From Bacillus sp. NTK034 (GTDB taxonomy: Bacteria; Bacillota; Bacilli; Bacillales; Cytobacillaceae), in assembly GCF_017303275.1 (NCBI RefSeq), contig NZ_JAFKOJ010000004.1, positions 124,001 to 188,000 of the forward strand: a DNA stretch of 64,000 nucleotides. The letters are read 5' to 3'. Both the position numbers and the translations under genes were made by a program. Every line of letters starts with the position of its first letter. Position 1 is the stretch's first letter. Shown here piece by piece: positions 17,276 to 25,748 of the stretch. The notes under the pieces were generated by a model that was not told the origin of the DNA, ran no database searches, and worked only from the letters and a program-made list of their open reading frames with translations.

Positions 17276-19957
17276 TTAAAAGTTGTTAAAATATTCCTCT
17301 AATCCTTTGGTGATACCAACCGCCGCTTTTTGTCGAAAGGCAGTTGTTTTTAGAAGAGCTTCTTCATTCGGATTCGAGATAAAAGCGAGCTCAACCAGAA
17401 CACTAGGAAGCTGGTTCATTCTATTTACATAGAAGTTCTGTTCTTTTACGCCCCTATTATAAGTGTGCATTGATGAGATCATATTTTTCTGAATCGCATT
17501 CCCCAGTGTTTCACTTCTGGGACCATTAAAGTTAACAGTTGAATTGTAATATGTTGTTGTCCCTTTTGAAGTTGAGGAGAAGGAATCTCCATGAATGCTG
17601 ATAAACGCATCCCCAGTGGAATTGTTAGCAATAGTGGTCCTTTCGGACAACTCCAGGAAAATATCTGTACTTCGTGTTAAAATGACGGTTGCCCCATATT
17701 TCTCTAATTCAGTTTTTAGAAGCAGGGCAGTGCTCAGTGTTACATCTTTTTCCCTCAAGCCAGATGGTCCAATTGCTCCAGGGTCTTTTCCGCCATGGCC
17801 CGCATCCACCACAATTTTCTTTCCTAACAACCCAAATGGTACAATCTTGACTGAAACCTTATTCGAATAATCTCTTAAAGTAAATGAATAACCTGGTTCA
17901 AACGTAATTACGGCAGATTTCAGAGAGCCGGATTCAAAGGTTTCGATAGATTTAATTCCTTTAATGCTGCCTTTTGGCAACTCTATGTCAGTCATCGCAC
18001 CTGTTATCTTTAAGCGGTTTGAAGACAAAGTAGTATAAGAGACTGCAAAATTGCTAGGTTTAATCCAGGTTAAATAATTCTCTCCATTAACTGTGGAATA
18101 TGCAGGGGAGCTTAGTCTTTTAGCAGATACAGTCGTTGTCTGAGTTTCTAACACCCATCCCCGCGTTCCTTTCGCATTTTCAACATTCAGCCAGCCGTTT
18201 AATTTGCGCAGAATCTTCAAAGAGTCATTTTCAGCAAGGTAAGCGCTGATTCCATAGTTGGTTCCTGCTCCTTTGCGGATGACCGCTCCTTTTTTAGCAA
18301 AAACATACTTAAATACATTCTGTGATGTAACTAGTTCGTATTCTGGAGTCCATCCGGTTTTCCCGGCTGCACTTTTGATATTTATCCAGCGCTGTCCAAG
18401 GGAGTTGGTGAATTCGCCAAGAACGGTTACCTTGCTGTTATAAGGAAGTCTTTCGCTGATTTTATAATCATATGACGCACCAGCGTATAAAGCAGCATTC
18501 ATGGTCCCGACCAGCATGGTTGTGCCAATGGAAACGGAAGGCTGTTTTGAGACTACAGATTCATGTACCCACGCAATATTGCCTGCGGATGTTTTCACTT
18601 TATACCACAAATCTCCTGTTGAATCCTTCGCTGTTTCAAACGCAGTCAGCTCCGCTCCTTTTGTTGCCTGATCGATGACAGAGTGGCTTAAGGAAGGGCC
18701 GCTTCGCATGTTGGCTACATCAACACTTACATATAGTTTTAAGTTAATAGCCTGATTGGCACTTGCGCTTTCAGCAGGGATCCAGCCAGCAAGGCTTGAG
18801 TTCACTTCTACCCGCAGCCAAGCTTCGCCGCTGGAGTGAACAAAGTGATCAAGTACTTTTACCTTTTGATTTAGTGACAATTTGCCAACGGACTGATAAG
18901 AAGATGTAGCACCTCTTCGCACATCTAAAGAATTTACCTGGCTATAGACATAGCTTCCTATTGCAGGCAGAACCGGGGTTTCTGGTGCAGGCGGCAAAGA
19001 GCCAGCCTGAAATGCATTTTCTTTAATCCATCCTTGAACAGATCCTAAGTCAGCACGATACCATATTTCTCCATTAGCATTCTTGAAAGAATCAATAATA
19101 TTTACTTTCTGATTCTTTTCTACATAGGTAACTACACTATAAGAATCTGTAGCGCCTTTTCGGACAGGCGCTTTATCAATCATGACCGTTTTTGTTCCAG
19201 TCTCAGGGGCAGGCGGAAGTGTGACAGCCTGAAAAGCAGTCTCTTTAATCCAACCTTGAACAGATCCTAAGTCAGCACGATACCATACCTCGCCATTAGC
19301 ATTTTTAAATGTGTCAATAATCGTCACGGATTGATTCTTATTTACATATGTAATAATGCTATAAGAGTCGGTTGCTCCTTTACGGACAGGAGCTTTGTCA
19401 ATCTGAACGGTTTTTGTTTCTTTGACAGGCGCAGGAGGTTTGACTTCAGCATCAGCCTTTAGGTAGTCTTCTATAATCCATCCTTTTATCGCACCTGATT
19501 CAATGCGGTACCAGAGTTCTCCGCTGCTATTCTTGAAACTATCAATCACTTTAACAGATGTTCCTTTTGATAGTTTGGCTATAGCTTCATAGGAAGTGGT
19601 AGCTCCCTTTCGTACGTTGACATTATCTCCGGTTATGATAGCCTGCTTACCGATCTGAATCCCGGAATCGCCAGTGCTTTGAGCTGTAAAACTGGATGCT
19701 AATCCCCAGCCTTTATTGGTGCCTAAATCTACCCGGTACCAAAGTTCTCCGGATGAATTAGTAAATTCATCGATGACGGTGACTGTTTTACCGGTTGATA
19801 AAGATGTAACCAGGGGATAAGATGTGGTCGCACCTGACCTAATCTCCACCTTTTGGCCTACAAGCATATTGGCAGGAAGATCTAACTCTTCCGCATTCAC
19901 GAGGACAGGGAACAGAGCTGCAGTAGCAAGAACCGAAGATGCCAGAAATTTTTTCAT
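17276..19957 (-). CDS. lytC: N-acetylmuramoyl-L-alanine amidase with eight SH3b repeats
   Basis: An 893-residue secreted autolysin. A signal peptide (1-22) is followed by eight SH3b wall-binding repeats, most with the core RxGATxSY, spanning about 28-605, then a linker and a C-terminal Amidase_3 domain (about 715-890) starting IVVDAGHGGKDPGAIG. Zinc ligands are visible: His in DAGHGG, Glu in LREKDV and His in SIHGDS, plus the catalytic Glu in VLVELAFISN. It cleaves the MurNAc-L-Ala bond of peptidoglycan. LytC of B. subtilis carries different wall-binding repeats, so this is a functional counterpart and not a close orthologue. Repeats 3 and 4 are near-copies with a 222 bp period. Confidence 0.88.
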   Translation of the reverse strand: MKKFLASSVLATAALFPVLVNAEELDLPANMLVGQKVEIRSGATTSYPLVTSLSTGKTVTVIDEFTNSSGELWYRVDLGTNKGWGLASSFTAQSTGDSGIQIGKQAIITGDNVNVRKGATTSYEAIAKLSKGTSVKVIDSFKNSSGELWYRIESGAIKGWIIEDYLKADAEVKPPAPVKETKTVQIDKAPVRKGATDSYSIITYVNKNQSVTIIDTFKNANGEVWYRADLGSVQGWIKETAFQAVTLPPAPETGTKTVMIDKAPVRKGATDSYSVVTYVEKNQKVNIIDSFKNANGEIWYRADLGSVQGWIKENAFQAGSLPPAPETPVLPAIGSYVYSQVNSLDVRRGATSSYQSVGKLSLNQKVKVLDHFVHSSGEAWLRVEVNSSLAGWIPAESASANQAINLKLYVSVDVANMRSGPSLSHSVIDQATKGAELTAFETAKDSTGDLWYKVKTSAGNIAWVHESVVSKQPSVSIGTTMLVGTMNAALYAGASYDYKISERLPYNSKVTVLGEFTNSLGQRWINIKSAAGKTGWTPEYELVTSQNVFKYVFAKKGAVIRKGAGTNYGISAYLAENDSLKILRKLNGWLNVENAKGTRGWVLETQTTTVSAKRLSSPAYSTVNGENYLTWIKPSNFAVSYTTLSSNRLKITGAMTDIELPKGSIKGIKSIETFESGSLKSAVITFEPGYSFTLRDYSNKVSVKIVPFGLLGKKIVVDAGHGGKDPGAIGPSGLREKDVTLSTALLLKTELEKYGATVILTRSTDIFLELSERTTIANNSTGDAFISIHGDSFSSTSKGTTTYYNSTVNFNGPRSETLGNAIQKNMISSMHTYNRGVKEQNFYVNRMNQLPSVLVELAFISNPNEEALLKTTAFRQKAAVGITKGLEEYFNNF

Positions 19958-19987
19958 GTTTTTCCCTCCGTCGACAAAATTTTGGGT

Positions 19988-20016
19988 TCTTTACCTATTC
20001 TAGCGAAAATTGTCAA
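19988..20016 (-). promoter_or_regulatory. Candidate sigma-A promoter of the lyt operon
   Basis: On the minus strand TTGACA (plus 20011-20016) and TAAAGA (plus 19988-19993) are 17 bp apart. The -35 is perfect and the -10 weak. It is placed properly for the amidase/SH3b/LytB-like operon. No sigma-D box was found here. Confidence 0.45.
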
Positions 20017-20072
20017 TTCTTCCAACCCGTATGTAGAAAAGATAGTCCAAAATACCTGTAGAAAATAATGGT

Positions 20073-20106
20073 AAAAAAAGAAGAGTACACATTGAGTGTA
20101 CTCTTC
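20073..20106 (-). terminator. Terminator of the LCP gene
   Basis: GAAGAGTACAC (20080-20090) pairs with GTGTACTCTTC (20096-20106). On the minus strand the hairpin is followed by a run of seven T (plus-strand A run at 20073-20079). Confidence 0.88.
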
Positions 20107-20115
20107 TGTCAATAT

Positions 20116-21138
20116 TTAATACTCATCTTCCTGCTGGTCGGTTTGCCATGATTCTTCCTCAGCTGTGTAGCTATCTGTACTGTTGCCCAGAGTTTCATTG
20201 AGTTCATAGCTTAGTTCAGAAATGGAATCTTCGTCAGGAATGTAATAATATACATCATCAATATATTCATCATAGCCTTTTAAGGTTAGATTCTCGATGT
20301 TTGTATTTTTGATTTTAGAATAAAGCTTGACGAAACTTGCAAATTTAGAAGGCGGGATGTTTGTTTTCACATTTGCCCCTAAGTCCCCCATGATATCGTC
20401 GATCTTTGTAATCGTACTGAAAGATGTTCCTTTATTGACAATGGCTTTAATCACCTGCTGCTGGCGTTCATTTCTTCCCATGTCGCCTTTTGGATCTGTT
20501 TTTCTCATTCTTACATATGCCAGAGCTTCATTCCCGTTAAGCTCCATATTGCCTTCGCGAAAAGTCTTCCATTTTAAGCTATCGGTCAGCTGTGCTTTGA
20601 AGGTAAATGGAACATCGACATCAATTCCGCCTAACGTATCGACAATATCCTCAAAGCCATCAAAGTTTGTTGTAATATAATAATCAATTGGAACATCGAG
20701 CAGTTCATTCACTGTAGTAATTGTTGACTCGATGCCTCCGTTGCTGTAGGAATGGGTGATTTTTGTATTATATCCGACTTCCGGCACGTAAGTTCTTGTG
20801 TCCCGCGGGATACTCAGCATTTTTACTTCTTCAGTTTGAGGATTTACGGTGACGAGCATCAAGACATCGGATCTTTCGCCGCCTTCCTGATCTTCAATCC
20901 CCACTAAAAGAATATTAAAAGGATCCTTGGAGATTTCCACTTCCTCGGTCCGGTGATTTTCAACTTTATTACTGTCCAGCTCCTGATATATTTCACTTGT
21001 TGCTTTATTGGCACTATAGATAAGATCGTATGCCAGGAATGTCCCTCCGCCAATAATCGTCAGAAAGAGGGCAAGTACTATGACACGCCAGAAGCGTTTT
21101 CTTCTAATCTTTCGTTTTCTTGATCTCGAAACAGACAT
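20116..21138 (-). CDS. LCP family protein (LytR-CpsA-Psr)
   Basis: A 340-residue single-pass membrane protein with a basic N-terminus, a membrane segment near residues 18-38 and an external LCP domain (about 75-290). Typical LCP patterns are NILLVGIEDQEGGERSDVLMLVTV, SIPRDTRTYVP with the conserved Arg-Asp pair, and VRMRKTDPKGDMGRNERQQQ. LCP enzymes transfer lipid-linked glycopolymers to peptidoglycan. Next to a polysaccharide locus and beside lyt genes, as lytR in B. subtilis, it may be the ligase for the cluster's polymer. The C-terminal tail is acidic. Confidence 0.88.
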   Translation of the reverse strand: MSVSRSRKRKIRRKRFWRVIVLALFLTIIGGGTFLAYDLIYSANKATSEIYQELDSNKVENHRTEEVEISKDPFNILLVGIEDQEGGERSDVLMLVTVNPQTEEVKMLSIPRDTRTYVPEVGYNTKITHSYSNGGIESTITTVNELLDVPIDYYITTNFDGFEDIVDTLGGIDVDVPFTFKAQLTDSLKWKTFREGNMELNGNEALAYVRMRKTDPKGDMGRNERQQQVIKAIVNKGTSFSTITKIDDIMGDLGANVKTNIPPSKFASFVKLYSKIKNTNIENLTLKGYDEYIDDVYYYIPDEDSISELSYELNETLGNSTDSYTAEEESWQTDQQEDEY

Positions 21139-21237
21139 TATATCCCTACTTTATCATTGGTTTGGAAAGGAATTATATTTCATGCAATAGTATATTTTAC
21201 CGAATTTTTATTCCTTCGTAAATAAGTGTTGAGAATA

Positions 21238-21870
21238 TTATTTTTCCTCTTCTAAATATAGCAGTTCTCCCTGCGAAATTTCCGCCTGGCCATTGGTTAA
21301 TTCAGTGATCCATTCAGAAAAACTTTCTGTTTGGCCTTCTTCCACATAGGTCAGTATTTCAACCCGATCTAAGTATAGAATTTCCTTAAGTGTATAAATG
21401 GAAGACCGAAGTTCGTTTTCTAGCTTTCCGAGCCATGTATAATCTGCTTTTGCATGCATGATGCGCATCAGTTTTCTTTCAACGATCCCGACAGCATTAA
21501 TTCCATCGGAAGCTGCTTTTCCATAAGCGCGGATCAGGCCGCCTGCACCTAATTTTATTCCGCCGAAGTATCTGGTTATGACAACAGCTGTATCTTTAAG
21601 CTGTTTTTTTTTCAAAACTTCCAATATGGGAACACCTGCTGTCCCGCTGGGTTCCCCATCATCATTTGCTTTTTGAATCTGATCATTTTCGCCAATTAAA
21701 TAGGCGGAGCAATTATGAGTGGCGTTCCAATGCTTTTTTTTGATTTCCTGAAGGAAATTTTGGGCTTCCGCTTCAGTTTCTGTTCGTGCTATATGAGCAA
21801 TGAACCTTGATTTTTGAATAATGATCTCATGTTCACCTGTACTTTTGACTGTTAAATAACGGGGCAGCAC
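21238..21870 (-). CDS. yvyE: YigZ/IMPACT family protein (YvyE)
   Basis: A 210-residue protein of the UPF0029/IMPACT family, similar to YigZ/YvyE. It has an N-terminal IMPACT domain (EHEIIIQKSRFIAHI, HNCSAYLIG, DDGEPSGTAGVPIL, VVITRYFGGIKLGAGGLIRAYGKAA) and a C-terminal domain of the kind that follows it in YigZ. Its biochemical role is not settled; an effect on translation has been proposed for the family. The start is taken as GTG at 21870 because GAAAGGAG lies 7-8 bp upstream; an upstream in-frame TTG overlaps that site. Its place before degS matches B. subtilis gene order. Confidence 0.85.
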   Translation of the reverse strand: MLPRYLTVKSTGEHEIIIQKSRFIAHIARTETEAEAQNFLQEIKKKHWNATHNCSAYLIGENDQIQKANDDGEPSGTAGVPILEVLKKKQLKDTAVVITRYFGGIKLGAGGLIRAYGKAASDGINAVGIVERKLMRIMHAKADYTWLGKLENELRSSIYTLKEILYLDRVEILTYVEEGQTESFSEWITELTNGQAEISQGELLYLEEEK

Positions 21871-22253
21871 TTCTGCAGCTCCTTTCAATTACATTATGAA
21901 GAGAAATACATGTTTCATTATAAAACGACAATAATCGATAAATTTAGATTTCAAGTGATTGTAATGAAACTTTAATATAGGTAACTTTTAGAGATGGTAT
22001 AATAGGAAATATTCTCATAGGGAATTCTCTTTAATGAATTACTGCCGGATATAATATAGGAAAAAGGTTTACCATCAATATATATAGGATATAAGACATG
22101 GGTGAGAAAAACAAGATTGAGTCTTTTTATCGATTTTTTGCCTTTTTGGCATGATTTTCATGATGCCCATATAGTATCCTTTCCTATTACAAGCTACAAT
22201 ATATGGCAGATATAATAGATGCTGGAGGACTTGCTTCCATTTGGAGGTTCCAT
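21871..22253 (+). promoter_or_regulatory. degSU upstream region with an extended -10
   Basis: This 383 bp gap holds no gene I can support. TGGTATAAT at 21995-22003 is an extended -10 element oriented toward degS without a good -35. Further down, 22150-22180 is rich in short inverted repeats of unclear meaning. GGAGG at 22241-22245 is the degS ribosome site. Confidence 0.35.
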
Positions 22254-23396
22254 ATGAATATTAAGAAGTTTGATACTAAAACCCTTGATCTTATTTTGCA
22301 AAAGATGGTAGACACTGTAGGGACGAGTAAGGATGAGATATTCAGAATCGGCGAGCAATGCCGCAGAGACTATGAAACCCTTACTGAAGAGCTAAGAGAA
22401 GTTAAGCAAATGGTGATAAAGACGATTGATGAAGGTGACAAACTGGAGGTTCAAACTAAGTTTGCCCGCAAGCGTTTATCAGAAGTCAGCATGCATTTCA
22501 AGAACTATACCGAATCTGAGGTTCGGGATGCCTACGAGAAGGCACACCAGCTGCAAATGGATTTGTCTATGAACCGGCAGCTGGAAAAACAGCTGCGTGA
22601 TCGCAGAGATGATATTGAGAGAAGGCTGCTCGGTGTTGGTGAAACAATCGAGAGAGCAGAAGCGCTTGTTTCACAGATTTCTGTAGTAATGAGCTATCTC
22701 ACAAGTGACCTGAAGCAAATGGGTGAAATTATAGAAGATGCAAGGATCAAGCAGGAATTTGGCTTGAAAATAATTGAGGCTCAGGAAGAAGAACGAAAAA
22801 GGCTATCCAGGGAAATCCATGATGGTCCAGCACAAATGATGGCCAATGTCATGATGAGATCCGATTTGATTGAACGGGTATATAAAGAAAGGGGCGGGGA
22901 TGAGGCAATCACAGAAATCAAAAGCCTCAAAAAAATGGTCAGAAGTGCCTTGTACGAGGTGCGGAGGATCATTTATGACTTGCGTCCAATGGCACTTGAT
23001 GATTTGGGATTAGTGCCTACCCTCAAAAAATACCTGCAGACAATCGAAGAATATCACAGCACTGTCAAAATCAGGTTTTCCAATCTTGGAGAAGAAAAGA
23101 GGCTTCCAGCCCAGTATGAGGTCGCACTTTTCAGGCTGATTCAGGAATCTGTTACAAATGCACTGAAGCATTCAGAGGCCGCCGAGATTATTGTGAAATT
23201 GGAGATTAATAAGGCAAGGGTAGCCGTTATCATCAAAGATAACGGCAGAGGATTTGATATCCGGGAAAGAAAGACTGAGTCCTTTGGGATTATTGGGATG
23301 AGAGAGAGAGTTGAGCTTCTTGAGGGGCAGCTTTCCATCGATTCCAAGCCGGGAAAAGGCACGGTTGTCATTATCCAGGTACCTTTGAACTTGTAG
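22254..23396 (+). CDS. degS: Sensor histidine kinase DegS
   Basis: A cytoplasmic sensor kinase that phosphorylates DegU. The 380-residue protein has a coiled-coil sensor domain (about 30-160), a HisKA_3 domain with the phosphoacceptor His189 in RLSREIHDGPAQ, the same number as in B. subtilis DegS, and an ATPase domain with NALKHSEA, DNGRGFD and GIIGMRERVELL. No membrane segment is present, as in DegS. ATG 22254 follows GGAGG; an upstream in-frame ATG at 22203 has no ribosome site. It forms an operon with degU. Confidence 0.95.
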   Translation: MNIKKFDTKTLDLILQKMVDTVGTSKDEIFRIGEQCRRDYETLTEELREVKQMVIKTIDEGDKLEVQTKFARKRLSEVSMHFKNYTESEVRDAYEKAHQLQMDLSMNRQLEKQLRDRRDDIERRLLGVGETIERAEALVSQISVVMSYLTSDLKQMGEIIEDARIKQEFGLKIIEAQEEERKRLSREIHDGPAQMMANVMMRSDLIERVYKERGGDEAITEIKSLKKMVRSALYEVRRIIYDLRPMALDDLGLVPTLKKYLQTIEEYHSTVKIRFSNLGEEKRLPAQYEVALFRLIQESVTNALKHSEAAEIIVKLEINKARVAVIIKDNGRGFDIRERKTESFGIIGMRERVELLEGQLSIDSKPGKGTVVIIQVPLNL

Positions 23397-23447
23397 AAAT
23401 TATAAATAGAGAAAACATTTAACCGGAGAATTTGGGAGGCGAAGCAA

Positions 23448-24134
23448 TTGACTACAAAGATTGTCATAATTGATGACCATCAATTGTTCAGAGAAGGGGT
23501 AAAACGCATCTTAGATTTTGAAAGATCATTTGATGTAGTAGCAGAAGGTGATGATGGGGCTGAAGCTATCTCATTGGTGGAAGATTATAATCCTGATGTT
23601 GTCATCATGGACATTAACATGCCTAATGTGAATGGTGTGGAAGCAACTCGCCAATTAATTGAAAAGCATCCTGATTCAAAGGTCATCATCCTTTCCATCC
23701 ATGATGATGAGAATTACGTTACACATGCGCTGAAAACAGGTGCCAGCGGATACCTGCTGAAAGAAATGGATGCTGATGCATTAGTTGAGGCAGTAAAAGT
23801 TGTGGCTGATGGAGGGTCCTACCTGCATCCGAAGGTTACGCATAATCTTGTTAACGAATACCGCCGCTTATCAGCTGTTGGCGCAGGAAGCAGCAGCGGC
23901 TACTCATCACAAATCGAAATCCGACGTCCGCTTCACCTGCTGACACGCCGTGAATGCGAAGTCCTTCAGCTGCTTGCTGATGGAAAAAGCAACCGTGGAA
24001 TTGGCGAGGCTCTTTATATCAGTGAAAAAACGGTTAAGAACCATGTCAGCAACATTCTGCAGAAGATGAATGTAAATGACCGTACACAAGCCGTAGTAGT
24101 AGCGATTAAGAATGGCTGGGTTGAAGTGAGATAG
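23448..24134 (+). CDS. degU: Response regulator DegU
   Basis: A NarL/LuxR-type response regulator controlling degradative enzymes, competence and motility in Bacillus. The 228 residues contain a receiver domain (about 1-120, phosphoacceptor Asp55 in [10 protein letters not shown]) and a C-terminal helix-turn-helix ([36 protein letters not shown] region, about 160-225). The match to B. subtilis DegU is very close along the length. The start is TTG with GGGAGG about 9 bp upstream. It is 51 bp after degS and ends at a strong terminator. DegU here sits upstream of comF and the flagellar genes. Confidence 0.96.
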   Translation: MTTKIVIIDDHQLFREGVKRILDFERSFDVVAEGDDGAEAISLVEDYNPDVVIMDINMPNVNGVEATRQLIEKHPDSKVIILSIHDDENYVTHALKTGASGYLLKEMDADALVEAVKVVADGGSYLHPKVTHNLVNEYRRLSAVGAGSSSGYSSQIEIRRPLHLLTRRECEVLQLLADGKSNRGIGEALYISEKTVKNHVSNILQKMNVNDRTQAVVVAIKNGWVEVR

Positions 24135-24161
24135 GTGACAGGCACCACCCGAATTTTGTCG

Positions 24162-24204
24162 AAAAGCACGCAGATGGTTTTAACGCCATTGCGTGCTTTT
24201 TTAT
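24162..24204. terminator. Shared terminator for degU and the convergent small gene
   Basis: AAAAGCACGCA (24162-24172) pairs with TGCGTGCTTTT (24190-24200), with T runs on both sides. A short stretch just before it (from 24134) reads GGTGACAGGCACCACC. Confidence 0.85.
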
Positions 24205-24479
24205 TTTATCAGAGCAGCAGCCGCAATTTGAAAGATGGTCTTTGTATCGGAAGACCTCTTTTTAGCATGATTGACCATTAGAACAAGCTCCTCAAGTTCT
24301 TGTGGGGATGCGCTGTCGATGAGCCAAGAAGCAAGTTCTGTTCCGCTAAGGGAGTGGTTTATGTTTGGAACTTTAATAATTTTGTATTTGCTTAACTCGC
24401 TATTAAGTATGTGGTGAAGTGTATCAAGATTATATTTACTGGAGTTGGGCTTGCTTGTAAAAGAAGTGTTGTTTTTCAA
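24201..24479 (-). CDS. Hypothetical small protein
   Basis: A 92-residue protein, not recognised. The start is TTG with AAAGGAG about 9 bp upstream, which supports it as real. It has no signal peptide or membrane segment and is predicted mostly helical (SPQELEELVLMVNHAKKR, then IFQIAAAALIK). The gene faces degU and shares its terminator. No motif suggests a function. Confidence 0.5.
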   Translation of the reverse strand: MKNNTSFTSKPNSSKYNLDTLHHILNSELSKYKIIKVPNINHSLSGTELASWLIDSASPQELEELVLMVNHAKKRSSDTKTIFQIAAAALIK

Positions 24480-24690
24480 TTGTTACAGCTCCTTTACGAA
24501 ATGAAGACGCAAAAGGAATTTTACCATATACAACATCCTTGTTTGAATGTGAATATATACCAGTTTTACAACATGGGCACAATGGAGCACTTATCCTGCT
24601 TGCTAAACTTAATGCATTTTCCATCGCTTTCATTTAAAATGGAACATGAACATACAGTAGAGAAAAAATATAAGGATGGTAACTCTATTT

Positions 24691-25530
24691 ATGAAAACGG
24701 CTGTTGTAACGGATAGTACAGCATATATTCCCAAGGATTTAAGAGAAAAGTTAAATATACATATGATTCCGCTGAGTGTGATTTTCGGCAGCGAAACCTA
24801 CCAGGAAGAAGTGGCAATTACGGCATCAGACTTTTATGAAGAAGTGAAGCATAAAGAGCTTCCGAAGACTTCTCAGCCCCCGGTGGGCGAGTTTGCCGAG
24901 CTGTTTGAGAAATTATCGAAAGAGTATGATGCAGTAATCTCGATTCATCTGTCGAGCGGCATCAGCGGCACGTTTCAGGGGGCAGTTACTGCTGGCAGCA
25001 TGGTTGAGGAGATTCAGGTTTTCCCGTTTGATTCCGAAATCAGCTGTATGGTGCAGGGCTTTTATGTCATTGAAGCGGCTGAACTTGCTGCTTCCGGTAA
25101 GGGGCCACAGGAAATCGTGGAACGTCTTGAGGAGATGAAGAAGAGCATTCGCGCTTATTTCATGGTAGATGATTTATCACATCTTCAGCGCGGGGGCCGC
25201 TTGTCCAGCGCACAGGCATTGATTGGCAGCCTGCTCCAGGTGAAGCCGCTGCTTCATTTTGAGGATAAGAAAATTGTTCCGTTTGAAAAAATTCGCACCC
25301 GTAAAAAAGCGATGAAGCGGATGGTTGATTTGTTTTGGGACGATGTGAAAAGCGGGGAGCCGTATCAGGCGGTAATTATCCATGCTAATCGAGAAGAAGA
25401 GGCGCGCGAGTGGAAAGCTGAGCTTGAGTCGGAGTATCCAAATGTTGAATTTATGATCAGCTACTTTGGTCCGGTCATTGGAACCCATTTGGGTGAAGGT
25501 GCGATGGGGTTTGGCTGGGTGAAGAAGTAA
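24691..25530 (+). CDS. degV: DegV family fatty-acid-binding protein
   Basis: A 279-residue DegV/EDD fold protein. DegV proteins bind fatty acids and one of them (FakB) presents fatty acids to the kinase FakA. Features are TAVVTDSTAYIPKDL at the N-terminus, TSQPPVGEF near 65-73 with the Thr-Ser pair, SSGISGTFQGA, and the C-terminal GPVIGTHLGEGA. ATG 24691 gives the usual family start; an in-frame ATG 15 bp upstream is possible. DegV next to degSU is the same order as in B. subtilis (yviA). It is not known to act with DegSU. Confidence 0.88.
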   Translation: MKTAVVTDSTAYIPKDLREKLNIHMIPLSVIFGSETYQEEVAITASDFYEEVKHKELPKTSQPPVGEFAELFEKLSKEYDAVISIHLSSGISGTFQGAVTAGSMVEEIQVFPFDSEISCMVQGFYVIEAAELAASGKGPQEIVERLEEMKKSIRAYFMVDDLSHLQRGGRLSSAQALIGSLLQVKPLLHFEDKKIVPFEKIRTRKKAMKRMVDLFWDDVKSGEPYQAVIIHANREEEAREWKAELESEYPNVEFMISYFGPVIGTHLGEGAMGFGWVKK

Positions 25531-25543
25531 AGTTTGTTTTTGT

Positions 25544-25574
25544 GCGCCATTCTTTGGGATGGCGCAGATTTTTT
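25544..25574 (+). terminator. Terminator of degV
   Basis: GCGCCAT (25544-25550) pairs with ATGGCGC (25559-25565), followed by AGATTTTTTT. Confidence 0.85.
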
Positions 25575-25602
25575 TGGAAGGGGTGATGTGTATGTAGGGG
25601 TT

Positions 25603-25716
25603 TGCAAATAGATTCAGGATACCTGCAAATAGAATAATTGGTTTTGCAAATAGAGAGCCTAAATCTGCAAATAGATTCGAAAATTTGCAAATAAAACCGT
25701 AATACTTGCAAATAGA
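25603..25716 (+). repeat. Array of six TGCAAATAGA units with a 21 bp period
   Basis: Six copies of TGCAAATAGA (one reads TGCAAATAAA) begin at 25603, 25624, 25645, 25666, 25686 and 25707. Spacings are 21, 21, 21, 20 and 21 bp. The DNA between the cores is not conserved. The array starts after the degV terminator and ends 32 bp before the comFA start. The same motif in a second array lies at 45,239-45,330 in the other orientation. Confidence 0.85.
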
Positions 25717-25748
25717 CAGACAAATTATTTAGTCCAGAGGTGAACTAA

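Noticed and set aside
24134-24161. GGTGACAGGCACCACC before the degU terminator as a regulatory site.
   Set aside because: A single copy was seen with certainty; it could be a dispersed repeat but the window cannot show that.
25603-25716. CRISPR array.
   Set aside because: Cores are only about 10 bp and spacers 11 bp, without palindromes or cas genes.
25475-25723. Minus-strand reading frame with heptad-like SICR/SICK repeats.
   Set aside because: It is a by-product of the 21 bp repeat period; one 20 bp step shifts the motif frame, and there is no ribosome site.
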